The notes beneath the pieces are model-generated. The model had not been told where the DNA came from, ran no database searches, and saw only the letters and a list, made by a program, of their open reading frames with translations. 6,613 nucleotides of DNA, taken from positions 1-6,613 of the forward strand of contig DAIDAB010000113.1 of assembly GCA_027310845.1 (NCBI GenBank), written 5' to 3'. Both the position numbers and the translations under genes were made by a program. Of this stretch, positions 1 through 5,026 are shown one piece after another. This stretch comes from a bacterium (GTDB lineage Archaea > Thermoproteota > Nitrososphaeria > Nitrososphaerales > CADDZS01). Within the stretch, counting starts at the first letter, position 1. Every line of letters begins with the position of its first letter.

Positions 1-661
1 TGCCTTTGTTCACCACGGTGACTGCGCTGCAGATTTGTTGGACTTCCGAAAGCTGATGCGAAGAAAGAAGGATGGTTCGTCCTTCTGAGGCTAGACGCTT
101 CAACATGTTTCTTACGACAACGACCCCGACGGGATCGAGTCCTGCTGTCGGTTCGTCCAAAAGAAGCAGATCAGGATTCCCCAAGAGCGCTACAGCGAGT
201 CCCAGCCTCGTCAGCATTCCTCTACTGTACTTGCCAACTAGTTTCTCAGACGCTTCGGCTAGACCGACCATCTGAAGCAAGGCCTTCGACTCTTCCAAGA
301 GCTTGCTCTTATTTGAAACCCCCCTTATCCTTCCGTATGTCACCAGTACCTCTCTTCCTCGGAGATAGGTCGGAAAGCACGGGAGCTCTGGCGCATAGCC
401 AACTCTCTCCTTAAGCTGAACGGCATCGCCAAATGGTTCCTCGCCAAAGATTCTGATTTCGCCAGAGGTCTTCCGTAGGAGGCCGATAATGCACATCATG
501 GTAGTGGTCTTCCCAGACCCGTTCGGACCCAGAAAGCCATGAAGCATCCCCTGTCTCACTGTCAAGTTCACGTTTGAGACGCCGACCGAAGAGCCATAGA
601 ATTTCGAAAGACTCTTTACCTGTAGAGCGACAAGTGAAGATAAGGGAGATGTGTCGCTCAA
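1..661 (-). CDS. ABC-2 type exporter ATP-binding protein (C-terminus cut by window edge)
   Basis: Nucleotide-binding subunit that would hydrolyse ATP on the cytoplasmic face to drive the permease encoded just upstream. My translation gives 220 residues with no stop before the edge. Visible motifs are Walker A GPNGSGKTT (about 45-53), a Q-loop region reading YAPELP (about 89-94, with Glu where many ABC ATPases have Gln), a divergent signature YSRGM (145-149) in place of LSGGQ, Walker B LLLLDEP (165-171), D-loop GLDP (174-177) and the H-loop His (202). This pattern fits the DrrA/NatA/CcmA group of ABC-2 exporters. The chosen start is TTG at 661: the ATG at 680 is in another frame and hits a stop after eight codons, and the only upstream in-frame stop is that of the permease, 27 bases away. 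A purine-rich stretch (668-682) precedes the TTG. The usual C-terminal extension is outside the window. The substrate cannot be inferred. Confidence 0.93.
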   Translation of the reverse strand, partial: MSDTSPLSSLVALQVKSLSKFYGSSVGVSNVNLTVRQGMLHGFLGPNGSGKTTTMMCIIGLLRKTSGEIRIFGEEPFGDAVQLKERVGYAPELPCFPTYLRGREVLVTYGRIRGVSNKSKLLEESKALLQMVGLAEASEKLVGKYSRGMLTRLGLAVALLGNPDLLLLDEPTAGLDPVGVVVVRNMLKRLASEGRTILLSSHQLSEVQQICSAVTVVNKG

Positions 662-688
662 AGGAATTCTCTCTTCCTTCTCATCAGT

Positions 689-1564
689 CTATCCTCTGGC
701 CTCTGCTCTTCTGAAGAGAAAGTATCCTGCGACGAGCGGAGCGACAAGGTTTATCGTGAGCCCAGCCAAGGCGTACTGCAGAGCCGAGACGAGTGTGACG
801 ATGTTAGGCTGGCTCTGAAGGGTAACCATGTTGGATTGTAGTGTGATATTTCCCGAGGGAGAGACAATGTAGCTAGTTCCGACATACACTAGGTCAATCA
901 CGTTTACTATCGGCAAGAGGTTCATCCACTCCTGAAGGCCGACTTTGAGAGCAAGTGCTCCCACTCCTATTGCAACTCCAAAGAAAACAGCAAGTAGAAT
1001 CCCTAGCACCATGCTGCCGGAACGCAGGAAAGAGCCGAAAAAGAAGGCCAGCGAAGTATACTCCATGAAAGCTCCAAGGGCAATTAGGGCGACCCACGGA
1101 AACCAGTCCAGGTGCACCTGGCCTCCTACTGAAGCCTCGGCAGTGACGAATGCTAAGGCTGTGAGTGCTATAGAAATGGTTAGCATAAGGAAAAACTTCT
1201 CAAGGAGCTTCCCAGAGTACACCTCAAGACGCCTGACCGGCTGGGAAAGAATGGGCACTATCGTGTTCTTGTCAAATTCTGACGCAAAGGAATCCGTAGA
1301 AATGAATCCTCCGATGAGAAGTGGGAATAGGCCAGATATGAAGGCGATAAACACCGATTCCACGACGCTCACCCACCAGATGTCGCCAGCAAAATTGCCG
1401 TAGGCACTTATCGCTGCAGATTTCCCTACGAGGACGGGTACCGCGTAACCGATTGCGAATGCCATAAACAGAAATATGCCAAGGAGGAGATACGTGCGCT
1501 TCCTTCTAAGGTCCCACGTCAGCTCGTACCTTGCGATTGCCCACGTCCTCCCAAGGGAGAGCAT
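689..1564 (-). CDS. ABC-2 type transporter permease
   Basis: Membrane subunit of the exporter whose ATPase follows 27 bases downstream, so the two are very probably co-transcribed. The protein is 291 residues, usual for ABC-2 permeases of this size class. The N-terminus has the amphipathic, basic cytoplasmic segment typical of the family (ARYELTWDLRRKRTY, 11-25). About six hydrophobic segments follow, at roughly 25-45, 66-90, 124-143, 155-178, 183-208 and 259-285. The cytoplasmic loop after the second helix contains EFDKNTIVPILSQPVRR (96-112), the conserved motif of ABC2_membrane_2 proteins. An extracytoplasmic loop lies at about 215-255. The start is ATG at 1564. No Shine-Dalgarno is visible, but a TATA-like TTTTA lies 26-30 bases upstream, which suits a leaderless mRNA. 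The cargo is unknown; the family includes drug, lipid, sodium and copper-related exporters. Confidence 0.92.
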   Translation of the reverse strand: MLSLGRTWAIARYELTWDLRRKRTYLLLGIFLFMAFAIGYAVPVLVGKSAAISAYGNFAGDIWWVSVVESVFIAFISGLFPLLIGGFISTDSFASEFDKNTIVPILSQPVRRLEVYSGKLLEKFFLMLTISIALTALAFVTAEASVGGQVHLDWFPWVALIALGAFMEYTSLAFFFGSFLRSGSMVLGILLAVFFGVAIGVGALALKVGLQEWMNLLPIVNVIDLVYVGTSYIVSPSGNITLQSNMVTLQSQPNIVTLVSALQYALAGLTINLVAPLVAGYFLFRRAEARG

Positions 1565-1587
1565 GATTGTGGGTCTTTGAACTGGAT

Positions 1588-1600
1588 GCTAAAAGCTCTT
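1588..1600 (-). promoter_or_regulatory. Putative archaeal TATA box/BRE for the ABC exporter operon
   Basis: On the minus strand a purine-rich GGAAGAG runs into CTTTTAGC. The TTTTA core (1590-1594) is centred about 28 bases upstream of the permease ATG at 1564. That spacing would start transcription at or within a base or two of the start codon. The call rests on spacing and base composition only. Confidence 0.45.
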
Positions 1601-1668
1601 CCTTTGGATCCTCCGAATCGAATCTATTTTCCGGATATGCTCTAAGCAGATTCTAGAGATGAAAGGGC

Positions 1669-2571
1669 CTATGCTGAGTCGGCGATTTTCTTGATAACTG
1701 AAATCTTGTATTCGTGATTTTCGGGTGTCTGGAAGTACGGATATACACATGGGAGGTCAATGCCTGCCTCCTTGAATTTCTCAATGTGGCGTTTCAATTC
1801 GTCTAATTCTGGATTGACCAAGCTTGTTCCTAGGAGCGACTCTGGAATCCTCCCACCAGATTCAAGAGTCCGATTTGCTTTTGCTATGTCTTCGGCAATG
1901 CCATCGCGAACAAACATTCCGTGATAGGTTTCAATTGAATCATATTTGGCAAACTCTTCAACGAGCAGTCTATTCGCAATGCTCGGCCTCTCTGAGTAGA
2001 ATATCTTGAGATAGCAGGCAAATTTAGGAGTGGCAGAAGATGTCTTGCTCACTTTGTCAACAAGACGCTGAGCATATTTCGGGGAGCAGAAGTTCAGGAG
2101 AAGACCTTCTGCGTGGCCTACGGATTTCTGAGCGATTCCCTGCTTTAGAGTAGCGACAAATGTCTCTGGGAAAGTGATGTCTGGATCTCTTGACCCCTTT
2201 CCAAAATTAGCCCTCAGATGGTCAAGCTGCGAGAGCATGTTCTGGATTGTTTCCTTGGGTTTTTGGCCCGGTCTTCCAGTTCCGACGCCAAATATGAATC
2301 TGTTTTCGCTCATCAATTGAAGAGTCTCAAGCCGCCTCTGCAATATTTCGCCATCATGCTCAAGCAGTCGTATTACACCGCTTCCGATCTTGATGCTTTT
2401 CGTGCACGATAAGGCTCCCGCACTAATTTCTACTGATTCCAGACCTCCAGGGATATCTGGAATGAAAACATGGGAGATGGATCCAATTTCCTCAACTGTC
2501 TTTGTGTATTCTATAATCTGCTTGGGCGTGTGAAGCGCCGGCCTCAGAGCCAAGCCTAGTGTCTCCTTCAC
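1669..2571 (-). CDS. LLM-class (luciferase-like) flavin- or F420-dependent oxidoreductase
   Basis: Predicted TIM-barrel oxidoreductase of the bacterial-luciferase superfamily, a group that includes the F420-dependent methylenetetrahydromethanopterin reductase (Mer). It is 300 residues, within family range. Family-like features are the N-terminal strand LGLALRP followed by a helix (5-25), the FIPD strand end (36-39), IKIGSGVIRLLEHDGEILQRR (60-80; in Mer-like proteins this strand and helix carry cofactor contacts) and RFIFGVGTGRPGQ (91-103), the characteristic strand and glycine-rich turn. The C-terminus has the typical KEAGID segment (267-272). The start is GTG at 2571: no in-frame ATG lies upstream, and a TATA-like element sits 38-43 bases before it. 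It lies 64 bases downstream of an Lrp/AsnC gene on the same strand. F420 versus FMN, and the substrate, cannot be read from the sequence; a catabolic or redox role controlled by the regulator is a guess. Confidence 0.85.
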   Translation of the reverse strand: MKETLGLALRPALHTPKQIIEYTKTVEEIGSISHVFIPDIPGGLESVEISAGALSCTKSIKIGSGVIRLLEHDGEILQRRLETLQLMSENRFIFGVGTGRPGQKPKETIQNMLSQLDHLRANFGKGSRDPDITFPETFVATLKQGIAQKSVGHAEGLLLNFCSPKYAQRLVDKVSKTSSATPKFACYLKIFYSERPSIANRLLVEEFAKYDSIETYHGMFVRDGIAEDIAKANRTLESGGRIPESLLGTSLVNPELDELKRHIEKFKEAGIDLPCVYPYFQTPENHEYKISVIKKIADSA

Positions 2572-2606
2572 TTTCTCACTTATGGCGCATCCAGCCTTCG
2601 AAGAGC

Positions 2607-2620
2607 TAGATATACTAATG
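2607..2620 (-). promoter_or_regulatory. Putative TATA box for the LLM oxidoreductase
   Basis: The minus strand reads TTAGTATATC here, in the 64-base gap between the Lrp stop and the GTG start at 2571. A start site about 26 bases downstream would leave a leader of roughly ten bases. This suggests the oxidoreductase can be transcribed separately from the regulator gene, although read-through from the regulator is also possible. Confidence 0.45.
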
Positions 2621-2635
2621 TGAAATCGGATAGAA

Positions 2636-3085
2636 TCATACGGACTCCTTTACGGTGACAAACGAAGCGCATGTGAGAGTCCTTCCGACCCCTTTTACAT
2701 TTCTGATTTTCTCAGTTACAAGCTCTCCGATAGACTCGAGTGTCTCCGCTCTCGCCTTGACTAGAATGTCCCACTCGCCCGAGATCACATGAACCTCGAA
2801 AATATCTGGGATTCGCGCGAGATTCTCGGCTGCCTGCCTCTGCGAAACGCCAGACGTCGGAAGGAAGGAAATCAGTATGAATGCCGTCACGGGCTTTCCA
2901 AGTCTTCCATAGTCCTGCTGGATTGTGAATCTCTTGATTACGCCCTTTTGAACGAGCCTTCGAATCCTTTCTTGCACAGTTGTCCTAGGCATGCCCAGCA
3001 AATCTGCAATTTCAGAGACACTTTTGCTCGAATCTAGACGCAGTTGCTGGAGAATCATCTCATCCTTTTGATCCTCGACCGGCAT
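2636..3085 (-). CDS. Lrp/AsnC family transcriptional regulator
   Basis: DNA-binding regulator of the feast/famine (Lrp/AsnC) family. At 149 residues it has the usual full length. An N-terminal winged helix-turn-helix spans about 5-55: the recognition region SVSEIADLLGMPRTTVQER (22-40) is followed by IRRLVQKGVIKRF, the family's wing entry. A linker leads to the C-terminal RAM ligand-binding and oligomerisation domain (about 65-145), with the signature turn GEWDILVK (103-110). Family members form dimers and octamers and respond to amino acids or other small metabolites; the ligand here is unknown. The start is the ATG at 3085. A second ATG five bases upstream is out of frame, and no further in-frame start exists. 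A strong TATA-like element 22-33 bases upstream implies a leaderless mRNA. The likely target is the downstream LLM oxidoreductase and its own promoter, which is inference from position only. Confidence 0.94.
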   Translation of the reverse strand: MPVEDQKDEMILQQLRLDSSKSVSEIADLLGMPRTTVQERIRRLVQKGVIKRFTIQQDYGRLGKPVTAFILISFLPTSGVSQRQAAENLARIPDIFEVHVISGEWDILVKARAETLESIGELVTEKIRNVKGVGRTLTCASFVTVKESV

Positions 3086-3106
3086 GGCATATTGACGGTA
3101 TTGTGC

Positions 3107-3118
3107 ATAATATAATAG
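3107..3118 (-). promoter_or_regulatory. Putative TATA box for the Lrp/AsnC gene
   Basis: An uninterrupted A/T tract reading CTATTATATTAT on the minus strand lies 22-33 bases before the ATG at 3085. It is the clearest TATA-like element in the window, and its spacing predicts transcription beginning at or next to the start codon. It is nearly symmetric (ATAATATAAT on the plus strand), so it could also overlap an autoregulatory Lrp site. Confidence 0.6.
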
Positions 3119-3155
3119 CGTTTAGTCGTCAATTCGCCGATGCTATGAACAAACT

Positions 3156-3165
3156 GATTATATTC
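3156..3165 (+). promoter_or_regulatory. Putative TATA box for the tRNA-type gene
   Basis: TTATATT (3158-3164), preceded by the A-rich AAACTGA, is centred about 34 bases upstream of the first tRNA base at 3195. With the usual archaeal 25-27 base spacing, transcription would start about seven bases before the mature 5' end, leaving a short leader for RNase P. Its presence argues that the odd tRNA-type gene is transcribed. Confidence 0.55.
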
Positions 3166-3194
3166 AACCCGTTTCCATGTTGACCCACTCAGTT

Positions 3195-3273
3195 AGGGGA
3201 TTGGTCCAACGGTCAGGATGCCAGCCGGTCTCGCTGGAGGTGGGCTTTGGTTCGATTCCCCCATCCCCTACCA
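3195..3273 (+). tRNA. tRNA-type gene with abnormal anticodon loop and T-arm (Asp-GTC or Glu-CTC like, possibly a pseudogene)
   Basis: The acceptor stem is perfect: AGGGGAT (3195-3201) pairs with ATCCCCT (3263-3269), then discriminator A (3270) and encoded CCA (3271-3273). T8 is 3202. The D-arm pairs GTCC (3204-3207) with GGAT (3216-3219), including one G-T pair, around a loop containing GG. The anticodon stem CCAGC/GCTGG (3221-3225/3233-3237) encloses the 7-base loop CGGTCTC. Read in register, the anticodon is GTC (Asp), but position 33 is G instead of the near-universal T and position 37 is T instead of a purine. Shifting two bases gives T33 and CTC (Glu) but breaks two stem pairs. The T-loop TTCGATT (3251-3257) and its 3' strand CCCCC are normal, yet the facing strand TTTGG (3246-3250) makes only two pairs, and the variable/T region is three bases too long. 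Total length leaves no room for an intron. It is certainly tRNA-derived; function and isotype are uncertain. Confidence 0.75.
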
Positions 3274-3352
3274 CTCTCACGCCATTCGAATACTTTGTTC
3301 TGCAAAGCGCTCAATTCAACAAGCCCTGAGAAGACTGCTAAGAGGCTCCTCA

Positions 3353-3640
3353 CTACTTGTGCCAAAAGTGCTGATTGCAGAGGGAATTCTGGGAACTATT
3401 TTGAGCGGAGAAGCTGAAGAAACTTTCTGCCATGCTCATGCTAAACCACCGCATAACAATGTCTGCTCCACGACCGAAGATAGCGCTGTGCTGAGTTAAG
3501 CTGCACAATGGAGTAGTTCCAGCAGAGCTAGATGCACTCGCGTCAAACCCTTCGCTTGATGCAATCGCCACTATTGCGATTACGGCGGCAACTGCTGACA
3601 AGAGAAGTGCCCTCTTGAAACGCGAAACCTTCTGGCTCAT
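3353..3640 (-). CDS. Small unrecognised membrane-anchored or secreted protein
   Basis: I do not recognise this 95-residue protein. From the ATG at 3640 it begins with a basic segment (KVSRFKR) and one strongly hydrophobic stretch of about 17 residues (ALLLSAVAAVIAIVAIA). A small-residue, serine-rich region follows (FDASASSSAG), the layout of a signal peptide or N-terminal anchor with a possible cleavage site near ASA/SS. The remaining 55 or so residues carry a C-x4-H (CSLTQH) and, at the very C-terminus, C-x2-H-x2-H (CNQHFWH), a possible metal-binding set, though that is speculation. ATG 3640 is preferred because AGAGGAG lies eight bases before it. A GTG at 3661, overlapping the GTPase stop as GTGA, would add seven residues. 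It lies 17 bases downstream of the GTPase gene and probably shares its mRNA. The hydrophobic start and ribosome site argue for a real gene; lack of a known family argues for caution. Confidence 0.55.
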   Translation of the reverse strand: MSQKVSRFKRALLLSAVAAVIAIVAIASSEGFDASASSSAGTTPLCSLTQHSAIFGRGADIVMRWFSMSMAESFFSFSAQNSSQNSLCNQHFWHK

Positions 3641-3648
3641 TTGCGCTG

Positions 3649-3655
3649 CTCCTCT
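3649..3655 (-). promoter_or_regulatory. Shine-Dalgarno site that decides the start of the small exported protein
   Basis: AGAGGAG on the minus strand is followed by an eight-base spacer to the ATG at 3640. It lies just after the GTPase stop codon, as expected for an internal gene of an operon. It is the best ribosome-binding site in the window; the first genes of transcripts here appear leaderless. It favours ATG 3640 over GTG 3661. Confidence 0.6.
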
Positions 3656-3657
3656 GT

Positions 3658-4896
3658 TCACCTTCGCGCTTCTGCCTTTCTGGAAGCAGATACTATTGAA
3701 AGAACGTCTCTGTCTTTGAGTTGATATTCCTCTGGAAGTCTAAGCCCAGTCCTAGCGTCGACCGCATAGAGCAACCCACGAGCAAGTGCAGTGTGAATTG
3801 ATTCAGCTAGGTCCACAACCGTGGAACCATCATGCATCAAGAATACATCCGGAAGAACGCTTCCTGTGCCGTCTGAGAACTTTGCAGGGTCGCTTACAGG
3901 ATAAATTGTGTTCATCCTGAGGAGCTTGAAGACAGCGACATTTATCGCAAACTGAACTCCCGTCCGAAGGTACTCACCTAAGATTGCTTTGGTGATGTGA
4001 TCCAACGCTTGTTGTTGTTTCTCATTTAGCTTCGAGCCTCTCACAATCTCGAATCGCTCCTCCCCGGGGGAGTACCTTATCACTCCGCTCTGCTCGGCCC
4101 GGCGAAGAGTAAGCTCGGATTCAGCGCTTGAAGGCACGATTATCATGTCATGATATCTCTCCCTGATTTTCTGAAAATTCTTCGAGGCAATGGGAACATC
4201 CATCTTGTTTGCAACTATGAGAGTCGGCTTTGAAACTTCGCGCAGTGCCCAGGCAAAATCAATCCTCTGTTGCCCACTCCAATGTTCCGCATCCTCTCCA
4301 AATAGCTTCTTTCTGCGGAGTGCATCGAGGACGTGATCTCTCCTCACCCCGATTCCTCGCATTACTTCGCCCAACATGTCAGCAAAGTTAGCACTCGGAT
4401 TCGATTTCTGCGTCCTAGCAACCTTGTCAAGATTATTCTCAAAGAGCTTGAGATACCACATGGCAAGTTCCTCTTCAATATCTGCGATATCTGCGACCGG
4501 ATCGCCGATGCCAGGGCTTGCAATCTTGCCGTCAGCATCAATGCTTCCTGAGGCATCAACGATATGGAGGAGAACATCGGACTGCGAGGCTACGGAGAGA
4601 AATTGGTTTCCCAGCCCTTTTCCTTCAGATGCACCCTTGATTAGGCCTGGAAGATCGATGATTTCAACAGGTATCATGCGCCATCCGTCCACACATGATG
4701 AGTTTCTGGGATTGTCTGCCTGAAGGCCAAGCTCTCTGTGGACGCAGAGAGTAGCGGCTCGCCCGACCCCTGTGTTAGGAGACTTCGTCGTAAAGGGATA
4801 GTTGCTAATCTCCGCGCTCTGTAGAGTCGCGGCGTTGAAGAACGTCGTCTTGCCAGTGTTTGTCTTTCCAATTAGTCCTATCCTAACTATTGCCAT
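3658..4896 (-). CDS. YchF/OBG-type GTPase with C-terminal TGS domain
   Basis: TRAFAC-class GTPase of the OBG/YchF group in its archaeal form (the MJ1332/PH0525 type), thought to act with ribosomes or translation. It has 412 residues, close to the family's roughly 390-400. Motifs in order are G1 GKTNTGKTT (10-18), an NYPFTT switch I region (32-37), G3 DLPG (81-84) followed by the glycine-rich switch II GASEGKGLGNQF, G4 NKMD (230-233) and G5 SSAE (256-259). A helical insertion occupies about 135-220. A TGS domain, the small beta-grasp fold shared with threonyl-tRNA synthetase and SpoT, covers roughly 322-405. The canonical NKMD predicts GTP specificity, unlike bacterial YchF and human OLA1, whose altered NxxE allows ATP. 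The start ATG at 4896 has a TATA-like box 31-36 bases upstream and no clear Shine-Dalgarno. It is divergent from the beta-CASP nuclease and is followed by a small exported protein. Confidence 0.93.
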   Translation of the reverse strand: MAIVRIGLIGKTNTGKTTFFNAATLQSAEISNYPFTTKSPNTGVGRAATLCVHRELGLQADNPRNSSCVDGWRMIPVEIIDLPGLIKGASEGKGLGNQFLSVASQSDVLLHIVDASGSIDADGKIASPGIGDPVADIADIEEELAMWYLKLFENNLDKVARTQKSNPSANFADMLGEVMRGIGVRRDHVLDALRRKKLFGEDAEHWSGQQRIDFAWALREVSKPTLIVANKMDVPIASKNFQKIRERYHDMIIVPSSAESELTLRRAEQSGVIRYSPGEERFEIVRGSKLNEKQQQALDHITKAILGEYLRTGVQFAINVAVFKLLRMNTIYPVSDPAKFSDGTGSVLPDVFLMHDGSTVVDLAESIHTALARGLLYAVDARTGLRLPEEYQLKDRDVLSIVSASRKAEARR

Positions 4897-4924
4897 CTCT
4901 TGGGCCGTTGTTTGGAATCTGCTT

Positions 4925-4935
4925 CGATAAAATGA
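4925..4935 (-). promoter_or_regulatory. Putative TATA box for the GTPase gene
   Basis: The minus strand reads TCATTTTATCG, with the TTTTAT core at 4927-4932, 31-36 bases upstream of the ATG at 4896. A start site at the usual distance would give a leader of only about five to eight bases. The call rests on position and composition. Confidence 0.45.
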
Positions 4936-4969
4936 TTAGCTCTCATGACTCCCTGACCCAGGCCAAGAG

Positions 4970-4977
4970 TTTTTAAC
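4970..4977 (+). promoter_or_regulatory. Candidate TATA box for the beta-CASP nuclease
   Basis: TTTTTAAC sits 46-53 bases upstream of ATG 5023, predicting a leader of about 20-25 bases to that ATG. A second candidate, GAATAAT at 5018-5024, lies 23-29 bases before ATG 5047 and would fit a leaderless start there. I cannot choose between them. Confidence 0.3.
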
Positions 4978-5008
4978 CTGACTGTGGTCGCTTCTTGCTG
5001 AATCGGCG

Positions 5009-5026
5009 GCATTAACCGAATAATGC
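5009..5026. repeat. Short inverted repeat at the nuclease start
   Basis: GCATTA, a six-base spacer, then TAATGC form perfect six-base arms. The right arm contains the ATG at 5023-5025. It lies in the divergent region between the GTPase and nuclease genes, so it could be an operator or a small hairpin over the start codon. Arms this short may also arise by chance. Confidence 0.35.

Noticed and set aside
72..275. 67-codon plus-strand frame at the left edge
   Set aside because: Lies antisense to the ABC ATPase between its mid-region and Walker B/H-loop region. Low-complexity shadow translation.
945..1403. 152-codon open frame on the plus strand inside the permease
   Set aside because: Antisense to a clear ABC-2 permease with family motifs. 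The translation is rich in Arg, Pro, Ser and Thr with no recognisable domain, and there is no promoter or ribosome site.
3195..3270. An intron, split or permuted tRNA as the explanation of the odd loops
   Set aside because: The span from base 1 to the discriminator is 76 bases, only three more than an intronless tRNA, so no intron fits. All arms are in normal order and CCA follows directly.
3342..3351. GAGG-CT-CCTC mini-hairpin as a terminator after the small protein gene or the tRNA
   Set aside because: The stem is only four pairs with a two-base loop and no adjacent T-run on either strand.
3218..3499. 93-codon plus-strand frame beginning inside the tRNA-type gene
   Set aside because: It starts within the tRNA anticodon arm and runs antisense to the small exported protein. 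It has no coherent domain and no start signal of its own.
4376..4723. 115-codon plus-strand frame inside the GTPase gene
   Set aside because: Antisense to the GTPase G3 region and helical insertion; no family resemblance.
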